A program made the position numbers and the translations under genes. Shown piece by piece: positions 23,658 through 30,870 of a stretch of DNA of 32,138 nt. How positions within the stretch are numbered: the first letter of the stretch is position 1; each line of letters starts with the position of its first letter. The notes under the pieces were generated by a model. The model saw only the letters and a program-made list of their open reading frames with translations. It was not told the DNA's origin and searched no databases. This DNA comes from an uncultured Collinsella sp. (GTDB lineage Bacteria; Actinomycetota; Coriobacteriia; Coriobacteriales; Coriobacteriaceae), in NCBI GenBank assembly GCA_900549345.1, contig UROC01000014.1, positions 1-32,138 of the forward strand, in the 5' to 3' direction.

Positions 23658-24125
23658 TCACTTTCTTTTGTCCGGGCGCATCTGTATTTCGGACATGTGT
23701 AGTGTGGTGCCGCGTATATCGCATTCGAGCAGACAGGCGCGTGACGGTCGGCCTAGGATGCTGAGGTCGATACGATACGTCGCATGGCTGCCCGTGTACT
23801 CGATTTGCTCGGCGTTGATGGTTGCTCCGATTGTAAATAAAGAGCCAAGTTCGGCATCGACAATCTTGGAGTCCTTTATCTTGACCTTGAACTCTTGGTA
23901 GAGGGACGGGCTGTTGTAGTAAATGGTTCGGGTCCCGTCGGCGCACTCATCGGTCGTCTCCCATTTGACGACGGGCTGGTCCGAGCCGGCTACCAGCAGT
24001 TCTGCTCCAAAGGCTATGGCATGGGTGATGATAACCAGTAATACCCAGCCGGCAAAGAGATAGAGAAGCAAATATGCAACGGGGTGTTTTGAGCGGATGT
24101 TTTGGAGCGCGTCGGGGGCATTCAC
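23658..24125 (-). CDS. Hypothetical single-pass membrane protein
   Basis: A 155-residue protein with an N-terminal membrane helix (about 17-42) and an extracytoplasmic beta-rich domain; no family is recognised. A GTG start at 24125 is chosen because GGAGG lies 6 nt upstream; the frame is open back to 24155. It is convergent with the small gene before it and divergent from the ATPase after it. Its sequence is less GC-rich than dnaX, as is the ATPase next to it. Confidence 0.68.
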   Translation of the reverse strand: MNAPDALQNIRSKHPVAYLLLYLFAGWVLLVIITHAIAFGAELLVAGSDQPVVKWETTDECADGTRTIYYNSPSLYQEFKVKIKDSKIVDAELGSLFTIGATINAEQIEYTGSHATYRIDLSILGRPSRACLLECDIRGTTLHMSEIQMRPDKRK

Positions 24126-24202
24126 GGGGCACCTCCAAATTGCTGTCTTTGACAATCAAATTTTACCATGCCGTCATGAGCGCCACCTCGAGCGGCGGTT
24201 TA

Positions 24203-24318
24203 GCATTTTGCTATCTAGCTGGATGCAGAAAATGCCGGGTTCCGGTCCTGCTAGATAGATCTTGAGATATTATGCAAGTGTGAATTATTCGACATTGCAT
24301 AATTCGGGAGTGCATAAT
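24203..24318 (+). promoter_or_regulatory. Palindrome-rich upstream region of the DUF234 ATPase
   Basis: CTATCTAGC (24211-24219) pairs with GCTAGATAG (24250-24258), and overlapping it GCATTTT (24203-24209) pairs with AAAATGC (24229-24235), so two alternative stems exist. Further on, ATTATGCA (24269-24276) and TGCATAAT (24296-24303) are inverted, and a third copy TGCATAAT (24311-24318) overlaps the start codon. The repeated TGCATAAT boxes look like operators, and the last one would cover the translation start region. Confidence 0.5.
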
Positions 24319-25723
24319 GTTTGTCGGACGCGAAGCAGAGCTTGCAAAACTCGAATCCCTTTATGAGCGGCGTTCATTTCAGATGGCCGTCGTGTACGGT
24401 CGTCGGCGCGTGGGAAAGACGACGCTGATTAACGAGTTCTGCCGCGGCAAAAGGACGCTCTCGTTTACCGCTCTCGAGCAAAGCGATGCCGACAATCTTG
24501 CGGATTTTAATCGCGCTATCGCCAGCTTTTTCAATCTCCCCACATCGATTGGCGGGTTCTCATCCTGGACTGACGCGCTTTCCTTCATCGCCGACCGAGC
24601 ACGCACCGAGCGGTTTGTCTTTGTGTTCGACGAGTTTCCCTATGCGGCGATGCGCAACGAGGCGCTGCCCTCGATTTTCCAGGTCGCCATCGACCGGGCC
24701 TTCAGGGAAACGAACGCATTTCTCATTCTTTGCGGCAGCAATCAGGGTTTTATGGAAAGCAATGTGCTGGGACGCAAAAGCCCCCTGTTTGGCCGACGCA
24801 CGGCTCAAATCAAGGTGCGCGACCTTGGATTTAGGGATGCAGCCAAGATGCTTCCGGGCCTGAGCGCTCATGAGGCTTTTAAATTTTACGGCTGCTTTGG
24901 CGGTGTCCCGTACTATTTGCAGCAGCTGGATTCGAGCATGGGACTCAAGGAGAATCTGGCCCGGCTTTACTTCGATCCCATGGGGTTTCTCTATGGCGAG
25001 CCTGAGGGCCTGATTCGTCAGGAGTTTCAGGAGCCGGCAATGTATAACTCGATTTTGCGGGCTGTGGCTGCCGGTGCAAACCGCGCAAAGCAGATCGCGG
25101 ATCGCGCGGGCGTCGCCCAGACAACGTTACCTCGCTATCTCAAGGCACTGGAATCGGTGGGAATTATCGAAAAGGTCGTTCCGTTTGGCGAGAGTGTCGA
25201 AACCAGCAAGCGCGGAATCTATCGGCTTTCCGAGCCGTGCTATGCGTTTTGGTTCCGGTTCGTCATGCCGTATTCGTCCGATATCGAGGCCGGTTTGGGC
25301 CGGGCAGTTGTCAACGCGATTCCAGAAGAGCAGCTGAACGAATACCTGGGTCATCGGTTTGAGGCGCTGTGTGCCGAGTGGCTGGTTGAGCAGGCGAAAC
25401 AGGGCAAGTTGCCAATTCCGGCAACGGCGGTGTCGTCGTGGTGGGGAACGAATCCCGACAAACGGGCTCAGGATGACATCGATGTTTTAGCTGCCGATCG
25501 GGTGTCAAAGCGCCTGGTGATCGGGGAATGCAAATACAGGGGGTCGTTTGACGAGTCGGCAGAGATTAACGATCTCGAAAGCAAGCGAGGCTTGGTAAAA
25601 GGTTTCACCGCCTCTCATTTCATGTTGTTTTGCAAGCATGACGTGAGCGTCGCGACAAAAAAGAAGCTCGCCGCACGCGAAGATTGGCAAATCGTTACGC
25701 TCAAGGACATGTATATCGACTGA
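24317..25723 (+). CDS. AAA ATPase with DUF234 domain
   Basis: A 468-residue protein of the archaeal-type ATPase family. Residues 1-210 form a P-loop ATPase with MFVGREAELAKLESL, Walker A GRRRVGKTT (Lys34) and Walker B FVFVFDEFP (Asp105, Glu106). A winged-helix segment follows (about 240-290, IADRAGVAQTTLPRYLKALE), then the C-terminal DUF234 domain, in which Asp386/Asp389 and GECKY (Glu404, Lys406) look like a PD-(D/E)XK nuclease core. The family is widespread and patchy, its function is unknown, and it is often suspected of defence or toxin-like roles. GGGAG is 6 nt before the ATG. It interrupts the usual dnaX-ybaB-recR order and is less GC-rich than its neighbours, both consistent with acquisition. 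Confidence 0.9.
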   Translation: MFVGREAELAKLESLYERRSFQMAVVYGRRRVGKTTLINEFCRGKRTLSFTALEQSDADNLADFNRAIASFFNLPTSIGGFSSWTDALSFIADRARTERFVFVFDEFPYAAMRNEALPSIFQVAIDRAFRETNAFLILCGSNQGFMESNVLGRKSPLFGRRTAQIKVRDLGFRDAAKMLPGLSAHEAFKFYGCFGGVPYYLQQLDSSMGLKENLARLYFDPMGFLYGEPEGLIRQEFQEPAMYNSILRAVAAGANRAKQIADRAGVAQTTLPRYLKALESVGIIEKVVPFGESVETSKRGIYRLSEPCYAFWFRFVMPYSSDIEAGLGRAVVNAIPEEQLNEYLGHRFEALCAEWLVEQAKQGKLPIPATAVSSWWGTNPDKRAQDDIDVLAADRVSKRLVIGECKYRGSFDESAEINDLESKRGLVKGFTASHFMLFCKHDVSVATKKKLAAREDWQIVTLKDMYID

Positions 25724-25762
25724 GGTAGCGTGGCCATCCCGCTCGCCTGCCTCGCGCCGTGG

Positions 25763-25768
25763 TACGAT
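25763..25768 (+). promoter_or_regulatory. Possible -10 element for ybaB-recR
   Basis: TACGAT sits 75 bp before the ybaB start, upstream of the long hairpin at 25788-25824. No convincing -35 is seen, so this is a weak assignment. Confidence 0.3.
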
Positions 25769-25787
25769 TTTTGAGTTTGAAAGTCCC

Positions 25788-25824
25788 GCCGCGCTCCGGC
25801 TGCCCTTGCAGCTCGGCGTGCGGC
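25788..25824 (+). other. Strong hairpin in the ybaB leader
   Basis: The sequence from GCCGCGC to GTGCGGC folds into a stem of about 15 bp with a CCTT tetraloop, one mismatch, one bulge and two wobble pairs. It ends 7 bp before the AAAGGAG Shine-Dalgarno of ybaB. It lacks a T-tract, so it could be a weak terminator of the ATPase transcript or a structured leader. Confidence 0.6.
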
Positions 25825-25843
25825 CGCACGTAAAGGAGCCATT

Positions 25844-26164
25844 ATGGCCGGTATGAACATGCAGCAGATGATGAAGCAGGCCCGCAAGATGCAGGAGCAG
25901 CTTGCCGCCGCGCAGGAGAACCTCAAGTCCCAGACCGTCGACGCCTCTGCCGGCGGTGGCATGGTCAAGGTGACCGTCAACGGCGAGATGGAGCTCGTCA
26001 ACCTCACCATCGATCCCGATGCGCTCGATCCCGAGGACGTCGATATGCTGCAGGACATGATTATGGCTGCCGTCAACGAGGCCGTTCGCGGCGTCAACGA
26101 GCTCGCCAACAAGCAGATGGGCGCCATCACCGGCGGTCTCAACATCCCGGGCATGCCGTTCTAA
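25844..26164 (+). CDS. YbaB/EbfC-family nucleoid-associated protein
   Basis: A 106-residue DNA-binding protein that forms a tweezer-like dimer and affects nucleoid structure. The N-terminal helix MNMQQMMKQARKMQEQLAAAQ, the VTVNGEMELVNLTIDP core and the C-terminal helix with AAVNEAVRGVNEL are typical, and the length is normal. AAAGGAG precedes the ATG. It stands 13 bp before recR, the usual partner. Confidence 0.95.
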   Translation: MAGMNMQQMMKQARKMQEQLAAAQENLKSQTVDASAGGGMVKVTVNGEMELVNLTIDPDALDPEDVDMLQDMIMAAVNEAVRGVNELANKQMGAITGGLNIPGMPF

Positions 26165-26177
26165 GACGCGCATATAT

Positions 26178-26774
26178 ATGAGTGCGAACCATAGCCTGCA
26201 AAAATTGCTCGATGAGCTGGGCCGTCTGCCGGGCATTGGTCCCAAGTCGGCTCAGCGCATCGCCTATTACCTGTTGGAGGCTGACGCCGAGGAGGCGCGC
26301 CGCTTGGCCGAGGCCATCCTGGAGGTTAAGCAGGAGGTCCACTTTTGCAGCCGTTGCTTTAACTACGCCACGGCCGACGAGTGTTCCATCTGCCAGGATT
26401 CGATGCGCGACACCACTCGCATTTGCGTGGTGGGCGAGCCGCGCGATGTCCAGGCGATTGAGCGCACGGGCAGCTATCACGGTCTCTACCACGTATTGGG
26501 CGGCGTGATCAGTCCCATGGACAAGATTGGCCCCGAGCAGCTGCACATTCGCGAGCTGCTGGCACGCTTGGGCCACGAGGATATCCATGAGGTCATCATC
26601 GCCACCAACCCCAATATTGAGGGCGAGACCACGGCGAGCTACCTGGCCCGCACTATCAAGCCGCTGGGCGTTGAGGTATCGCGTCTGGCGAGCGGCCTGC
26701 CCGTGGGCGGCGACCTGGAGTATGCCGACGAGCTTACGCTTGGGCGCGCTATCGAGGCCCGTCGCACGATTTAG
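26178..26774 (+). CDS. recR: Recombination mediator RecR
   Basis: A 198-residue protein that acts with RecF/RecO in loading RecA at gaps. It has a helix-hairpin-helix GIGPKSAQRIAYYLL (about 18-32), a zinc finger with CSRC (about 57) and CSIC (about 69), and a Toprim domain beginning about residue 80 (ICVVGEPRDVQAIERTG). Length and order match the family. No clear Shine-Dalgarno is visible before the ATG, so translation may be coupled to ybaB 13 bp upstream. Confidence 0.96.
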   Translation: MSANHSLQKLLDELGRLPGIGPKSAQRIAYYLLEADAEEARRLAEAILEVKQEVHFCSRCFNYATADECSICQDSMRDTTRICVVGEPRDVQAIERTGSYHGLYHVLGGVISPMDKIGPEQLHIRELLARLGHEDIHEVIIATNPNIEGETTASYLARTIKPLGVEVSRLASGLPVGGDLEYADELTLGRAIEARRTI

Positions 26775-26811
26775 GTGGCGAGCCTGCTCCTGCCGTATGT
26801 TTTCCTCGCGA

Positions 26812-26841
26812 CGCACGGGGTAGTCATAATTTCCCCGTGCG
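26812..26841 (+). terminator. Putative terminator of ybaB-recR
   Basis: CGCACGGGG (26812-26820) and CCCCGTGCG (26833-26841) form a perfect 9-bp stem with a 12-nt loop, 38 bp after the recR stop. The sequence after it (ACTGTATGTTTGTTG) is only moderately T-rich. Confidence 0.65.
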
Positions 26842-26852
26842 ACTGTATGTTT

Positions 26853-26957
26853 GTTGTGCAACAAAGATGCTTTGTATCCGCTTATCGCATGGATGCTTCC
26901 GCTCACATCCTTAATTTGCCCATTCGTTGCGCAACCTTTTGGGTTCGCTGATACACT
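26853..26957 (+). promoter_or_regulatory. Paired GTTGYGCAAC palindromes and extended -10 promoter
   Basis: GTTGTGCAAC (26853-26862, extended by flanks to TTTGTTG-TG-CAACAAA) and GTTGCGCAAC (26926-26935) are the same 10-bp palindrome type, 73 bp apart. The second overlaps a possible -35, TTGCGC (26928-26933), 18 bp before TACACT (26952-26957), which itself carries the extended -10 TG. This is a well-formed promoter with a likely repressor site for the gene at 27020. The regulator is not identifiable here. Confidence 0.65.
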
Positions 26958-26979
26958 CAAATATGGATTCGAATGAATG

Positions 26980-27005
26980 CGCCGCTCCCGAGCGGCGTGT
27001 TTTTG
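26980..27005 (+). terminator. Attenuator-like hairpin before the 27020 gene
   Basis: CGCCGCTC (26980-26987) pairs perfectly with GAGCGGCG (26990-26997) and is followed by TGTTTTTG, then directly by the GGAGGAG Shine-Dalgarno of the next gene. Its place between the predicted transcript start (near 26964) and the coding region suggests premature termination as a control point. Confidence 0.7.
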
Positions 27006-27019
27006 TTGGAGGAGAACGC

Positions 27020-27925
27020 ATGCGGCCCGGTGGCACTCAGACAAAGCGCGGCACCGCGGTGCGCATGCGACGCCGACTGGGCTTGGCGCCGCGGGCGTAC
27101 GCACTGCTGTCTTGCTCGCTGGTGCTGGTCATAGCTGGCGTTTCTGCCTATGGCATGACCGTGCCGTCCATGATGCAGGCACATGCCGCACGCGAACCGC
27201 GCGTGGGGCATGAGGTCAAAAGTGATCTGGGCACCACGACTGGCTATGCTTGGGCAAGTGTGGTCGCGCATATTGTGTTTGGCGCCGACGACGCGGACGG
27301 CGCCGAGGCCCCGGACAACGATGTCACGCTTGCCAATGGCAAAACCATCGTGCTCACCAACACCAAGATCATCGATCGATTGTCCAACAATAGCGTGGCG
27401 GCAACGGTGAATAAGGTCGAGCAGCAGAAGGAGCAGGACGCCCAGCAGTCCGGAAAGCCCGGTAGCTCGGATACTTCTGGCTCCGGCTCGGATTCGTCGA
27501 GTTCGGGCGGCGGCTCTGGGTCGGGTTCCTCTGCCGGAGGGTCTGGAAACGGCGGCTCGACGGGCGGCAACACTGACAACGATACAAACTTCGGCGGCCT
27601 TTCCGCTGCTGAGGAAGAGAGCATTCACAGTTGGCTTGTGACCAAGTACAACATGCTCGACGGCTATGTTTCTCGTGCCAATGACGTGGTTTCGACCTAT
27701 AACTCTACGGGAGATCCCAGGCCGTGCGACAGCTTGGTCGGGGAGATGTTTGTCATTCGAGCCGAGTTCGGTCGTCAGACATTCTCGCCCCGGTCAAAGT
27801 GGTATCAGCAGTATGCCAATCTGTGGGGCTGTTACACCAACCTATGTCAATGGGTCGGCCATTACGGCGATGATGACGTCGCGCTCGGTAACTTCAACAA
27901 TAACGTGGCGGCGCTTGCCCTATGA
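27020..27925 (+). CDS. Signal-anchored protein with Gly/Ser linker and unknown C-terminal domain
   Basis: A 301-residue protein. A basic N-terminus (RMRRRLG) and one hydrophobic helix (about 25-46) end near AHA, so it is either a membrane anchor or a cleavable signal. A region of about 100 residues with a conserved-looking VTLANGKTIVLTNTKIID follows, then a linker almost entirely Ser and Gly (about 146-190). The C-terminal domain (about 195-301), helical and with several Trp, Tyr and Cys residues (PCDSL, WGCYTNLCQW), is not one I recognise. The ATG at 27020 has GGAGGAG 5 nt upstream; the frame is open from 26927. Its TGA overlaps the following kinase start (ATGA), so it probably works with that kinase as an external partner or input. 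Confidence 0.8.
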   Translation: MRPGGTQTKRGTAVRMRRRLGLAPRAYALLSCSLVLVIAGVSAYGMTVPSMMQAHAAREPRVGHEVKSDLGTTTGYAWASVVAHIVFGADDADGAEAPDNDVTLANGKTIVLTNTKIIDRLSNNSVAATVNKVEQQKEQDAQQSGKPGSSDTSGSGSDSSSSGGGSGSGSSAGGSGNGGSTGGNTDNDTNFGGLSAAEEESIHSWLVTKYNMLDGYVSRANDVVSTYNSTGDPRPCDSLVGEMFVIRAEFGRQTFSPRSKWYQQYANLWGCYTNLCQWVGHYGDDDVALGNFNNNVAALAL

Positions 27926-29766
27926 TGACCGATCTTGCATCCACCACACCACAATCGCTCGGTCGCGATCCCATGGTCGGCCTGCGCCTGGCGCGTGTCG
28001 ACGGGTTTGAGCCGGCCATTGCGCTCGGTCAGGACGAACTGCCTGCCTATCTGCGTCGTTTTACGATACTGTTTGCCGACGATGCCACCATGCGCCGTGG
28101 CGGTATCGGCCGCGTGACGCGTGCCGTCAACGCCCAAGGCGAGGCCGTAGCACTCAAACAGCTCATCTTGCCGACGCGCGATGAGTTTGACGACGATGCC
28201 GCCCATGAGGCGCTGGTCGCCAAGTTCAAAGCGGCATTTCGCGAGGAATATGAATGCCATCGCGCCCTTTCGGGCCTTAAGGGCTTTCCCCGCCTCTATG
28301 GCTGGGGCGAGGTTGACGGTGTGCCTGCAATTGTCATGGAATGGGTCGAGGGCGAGACGCTCGCCCGCTTGCGCTCGCGCTTTGCCGTGGACGATGCCGG
28401 CCGCCTATCGCCGCTTGTGACGGCGCGCTTGGGGCGCGACCTGTTCGACCTGCTCTGCCGCATGAGCCTGGTGGGGGAGGGCTTTGTCCATCGCGATATC
28501 TCGCCCGCTAATATTATGGTGCGTACGGCGCGCCTGCCGCTTGACCGGCAGCTTGCCGAGGGCACCTTTGACCTGTGCCTGATCGACTTTGGCTCGTCGC
28601 TGGCGCTCGATCCTGCGTCGGCCGTGGCCGGTACCGGCGGCAAGGCGTCGTTTACGGAGCGCTATGCCACGCTGCGTCGCGCGACGGTGGCCTACGCTCC
28701 GCCCGAGATGCTCACCGACGATATTCCCGACCTGCGTGCTTTGCGTATGTCGCCGGCGATCGACGTCTATGCCGCAGCAAGCACGGTTTACGAGCTCATT
28801 GCCGGCGCCGCGCCATACGAAGCCGCGCCGAGCACTTCGGGCACCTCGGGTTCGCGCAAAAAGACGCGCGACATCGCCAGCCCCTACCGTCTCAAGATGG
28901 ACACGCTGCCCGACTATCCCATTGGTGCCCATGCGCCCGGTTGCGATTTGACTCAGCTGCTTCGTCGTGAGCCCGATGTGGCGCTCGCCGCGGCCGAGCA
29001 GGCCCAGCAGCTGGGGCTTGAGCCGGATTCCGAGGAGCTACGCGATGCGCTGGCGTTTGTCGATGCCCAGCTGTTCGACGTGGTGATGGCCTGTCTGTCC
29101 AGCCATCAAAAAGATCGTCCCGAGCCGGCGGCGGTCGAGGCGGCGCTCTCGGCGTTTTGTGACCACTATGCGCAAAATGTCGGTCGTTCGCTCCGCGGCG
29201 AGCCGCTCACGCCGTGCCCCATGGATGCGTCCGGCCGCGCGGTTCGTCGCGCGCTGATGGTCGGCGCGACGGTCGTCTGTGGCGTGGTTTGGGCTGTGGT
29301 CGTGGTTTCGGCCGCGCTGCTGGCGTCGGGCGCTCGCGTGACGGCGACTTTGGGATCGCTCGTGTGGTCTGGGTCGCTACCGGGTATTATTGCCGCACTG
29401 GCGTTGACGCTGCCAGGCATAGCCGGCGTTGCCGCGGGGGCACTTGCGCGCAATCGGCGCTCGGGCTTCCTGCAGGGTGTGCTTGCGCTTTCTGCCTGCG
29501 AGGTTCCGGTGCTGGTTGTGGCTGCATGTAGCGTATTTTCCCAACGCGCCGTGATGGGCGGCCTTGTTGCCGCTCTGGTTGCAACCTATACGCTTACGTG
29601 GTTTTTGCTTGCGATGGGCTTTGCCTTTGAACTTCCCGTTTCGGCACCGCGACGTACAAAAGCCCAGATGGCGACTCCGCTTGCCGGTGGAGCCGCAGCT
29701 GCCCGTACTTTTGGCGGACCTGTCGAAGTATCGTCCGGTTCTATTTCTACGACCAAGGAGGCCTAG
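27922..29766 (+). CDS. Divergent Ser/Thr protein kinase with C-terminal membrane bundle
   Basis: A 614-residue protein. The kinase domain (about 45-420) has a Gly-rich loop (GGIGRV), Lys79 in VALKQL, HRDISPANI with catalytic Asp192, DFG Asp222, and an APPE motif (YAPPEM). An insert follows the APE region (about 300-330, Ser/Thr/Gly-rich with RKKTRD). After a soluble region, residues about 440-575 contain four or five hydrophobic segments, and the tail is Ala/Thr-rich. It is most likely active, since all catalytic residues are present. The start overlaps the stop of the previous gene by 4 bp (an in-frame ATG at 27925 is also possible). An FHA gene follows 3 bp after its stop, a typical kinase and phosphothreonine-reader pairing. 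Confidence 0.87.
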   Translation: MMTDLASTTPQSLGRDPMVGLRLARVDGFEPAIALGQDELPAYLRRFTILFADDATMRRGGIGRVTRAVNAQGEAVALKQLILPTRDEFDDDAAHEALVAKFKAAFREEYECHRALSGLKGFPRLYGWGEVDGVPAIVMEWVEGETLARLRSRFAVDDAGRLSPLVTARLGRDLFDLLCRMSLVGEGFVHRDISPANIMVRTARLPLDRQLAEGTFDLCLIDFGSSLALDPASAVAGTGGKASFTERYATLRRATVAYAPPEMLTDDIPDLRALRMSPAIDVYAAASTVYELIAGAAPYEAAPSTSGTSGSRKKTRDIASPYRLKMDTLPDYPIGAHAPGCDLTQLLRREPDVALAAAEQAQQLGLEPDSEELRDALAFVDAQLFDVVMACLSSHQKDRPEPAAVEAALSAFCDHYAQNVGRSLRGEPLTPCPMDASGRAVRRALMVGATVVCGVVWAVVVVSAALLASGARVTATLGSLVWSGSLPGIIAALALTLPGIAGVAAGALARNRRSGFLQGVLALSACEVPVLVVAACSVFSQRAVMGGLVAALVATYTLTWFLLAMGFAFELPVSAPRRTKAQMATPLAGGAAAARTFGGPVEVSSGSISTTKEA

Positions 29767-29769
29767 GTC

Positions 29770-30708
29770 ATGGCATCTCAAGTTGAGCTCACCCCATGCG
29801 GGGCCATGTTTGACATCTTTAAGCGCGCGGCGCATCTGAGCCATATCGAGCTGTGCGGCTTGGTGCTTTCGTCCCGTCCGCTCGCCGACGGCCGCAGCCC
29901 GCAGAGCCGAGCCGCCGATCGCTCTTGGGTTTCCCGCTTTATCGTTCGCGCACCGGTCGGCACGCTTCAGCAGCGCTACTTTGCCGAATACGGTACCTCG
30001 GCTGCGCGTATTATGTCGCAACTGGCCCTGCGCCAGCGAAATCCCATGGACTCCACGGCTGTGATCAATATGGTGTGCGGTCCTGCAGGTGAACCGATGG
30101 TACGCGCGCTCGAAGAGTGCCACCAGGACACGAATCTCTATCGCAACGCGCTCGATCGCCTGTCCCAAGCGGCGGAACTCATGCCCGCCGAGCGCGCCGA
30201 GGCCGTGCTGGTGCTGTTTGTCGCCGTCGGTTGTTCGGCGGATGTGCGGTCCTCGGTGAACTATGCCATCGACTACGCACACGCGACCTGTGGCGGAGGC
30301 ACATCCACGCCGCGTTCGCTTGGCATGTCGATGACCGCGGGCGAACGCGAACCCACCCCGGCGCACCCCTTGGGCTTGCTGCGCGTGCAAAACAGTTTTG
30401 TCGTGAGCGCCCCGCGCTGGATTCAGCCGAGTGAGCAGGGTGTTGAGATTGGCGCGCTGGCCACTGGTGAGGGCGATATTACCGACGTCGGCGACGATGT
30501 CTCGGCCCGCCATGCCCATATCTGGTGCGATGCTCAAAATATCTGGCACGTCGAGGACTTGTCGTCCACCAACGGAACCGTGGTGGTAAACGGGGCCACG
30601 CGCGTCTGCATTCAGGTCGAGCCCGGCCGTTCCGCCCAACTCAATCCCGGCGACGAGCTCAAGCTCGGCGAATCCACTACCTACGCCATCCTCTTCGGTG
30701 CCCTCTAG
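29770..30708 (+). CDS. FHA-domain protein with novel N-terminal domain
   Basis: A 312-residue soluble protein. The N-terminal 195 residues are helical with no family I recognise (ELTPCGAMFDIFKRAAHLSH onward). The C-terminal FHA domain (about 205-312) shows SARHAHIW (about 243) and DLSSTNGTVVVNG (Asn at about 268), the phosphothreonine-binding loop residues. AGGAGG of the Shine-Dalgarno lies at the very end of the kinase gene, and the gap is only 3 bp, so it is co-translated with it. A role as phosphorylated-partner adaptor of that kinase is inferred. Confidence 0.88.
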   Translation: MASQVELTPCGAMFDIFKRAAHLSHIELCGLVLSSRPLADGRSPQSRAADRSWVSRFIVRAPVGTLQQRYFAEYGTSAARIMSQLALRQRNPMDSTAVINMVCGPAGEPMVRALEECHQDTNLYRNALDRLSQAAELMPAERAEAVLVLFVAVGCSADVRSSVNYAIDYAHATCGGGTSTPRSLGMSMTAGEREPTPAHPLGLLRVQNSFVVSAPRWIQPSEQGVEIGALATGEGDITDVGDDVSARHAHIWCDAQNIWHVEDLSSTNGTVVVNGATRVCIQVEPGRSAQLNPGDELKLGESTTYAILFGAL

Positions 30709-30709
30709 C

Positions 30710-30750
30710 CGGCAGATAGGGACGTTCCCTTTCTGCCGACACTTGGGGAC
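30710..30750 (+). terminator. Terminator-like hairpin with GGGGAC repeat core
   Basis: CGGCAGA (30710-30716) pairs with TCTGCCG (30732-30738), and inside it AGGGA pairs with TCCCT (30718-30730), so it is a long nearly continuous hairpin starting just after the FHA gene stop. The sequence GGGACGTTCC and the following TTGGGGACACTCC match the core of the repeats at 4855-4890 and 5381-5453. Confidence 0.65.
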
Positions 30751-30785
30751 ACTCCTTGGCGCGCCAGGGCCGGCCGCTTGGGACG

Positions 30786-30834
30786 AGGGGCCATTTCGCC
30801 CCTTGGCGGTCAGTCGGGGTAAACCTTTACCGCC
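30786..30834 (+). promoter_or_regulatory. Palindromic elements before the oxidoreductase promoter
   Basis: AGGGGC/GCCCCT (30786-30802) forms a hairpin. Further on, GGTAAA-CC-TTTACC (30818-30831) is a perfect inverted repeat nested inside GGCGGT (30805-30810) and ACCGCC (30829-30834), giving alternative stems. The 14-bp palindrome is about 40 bp before the TACAAT at 30871-30876, where a regulator of the oxidoreductase gene could bind. Confidence 0.45.
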
Positions 30835-30870
30835 CGCCTATATTTGCCGCTATTACACTTGACGGCGGGG

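Noticed and set aside
29377..30639. Open frame of 420 codons on the minus strand
   Set aside because: It is antisense to the kinase and FHA genes, which have clear motifs, and has low-complexity composition.
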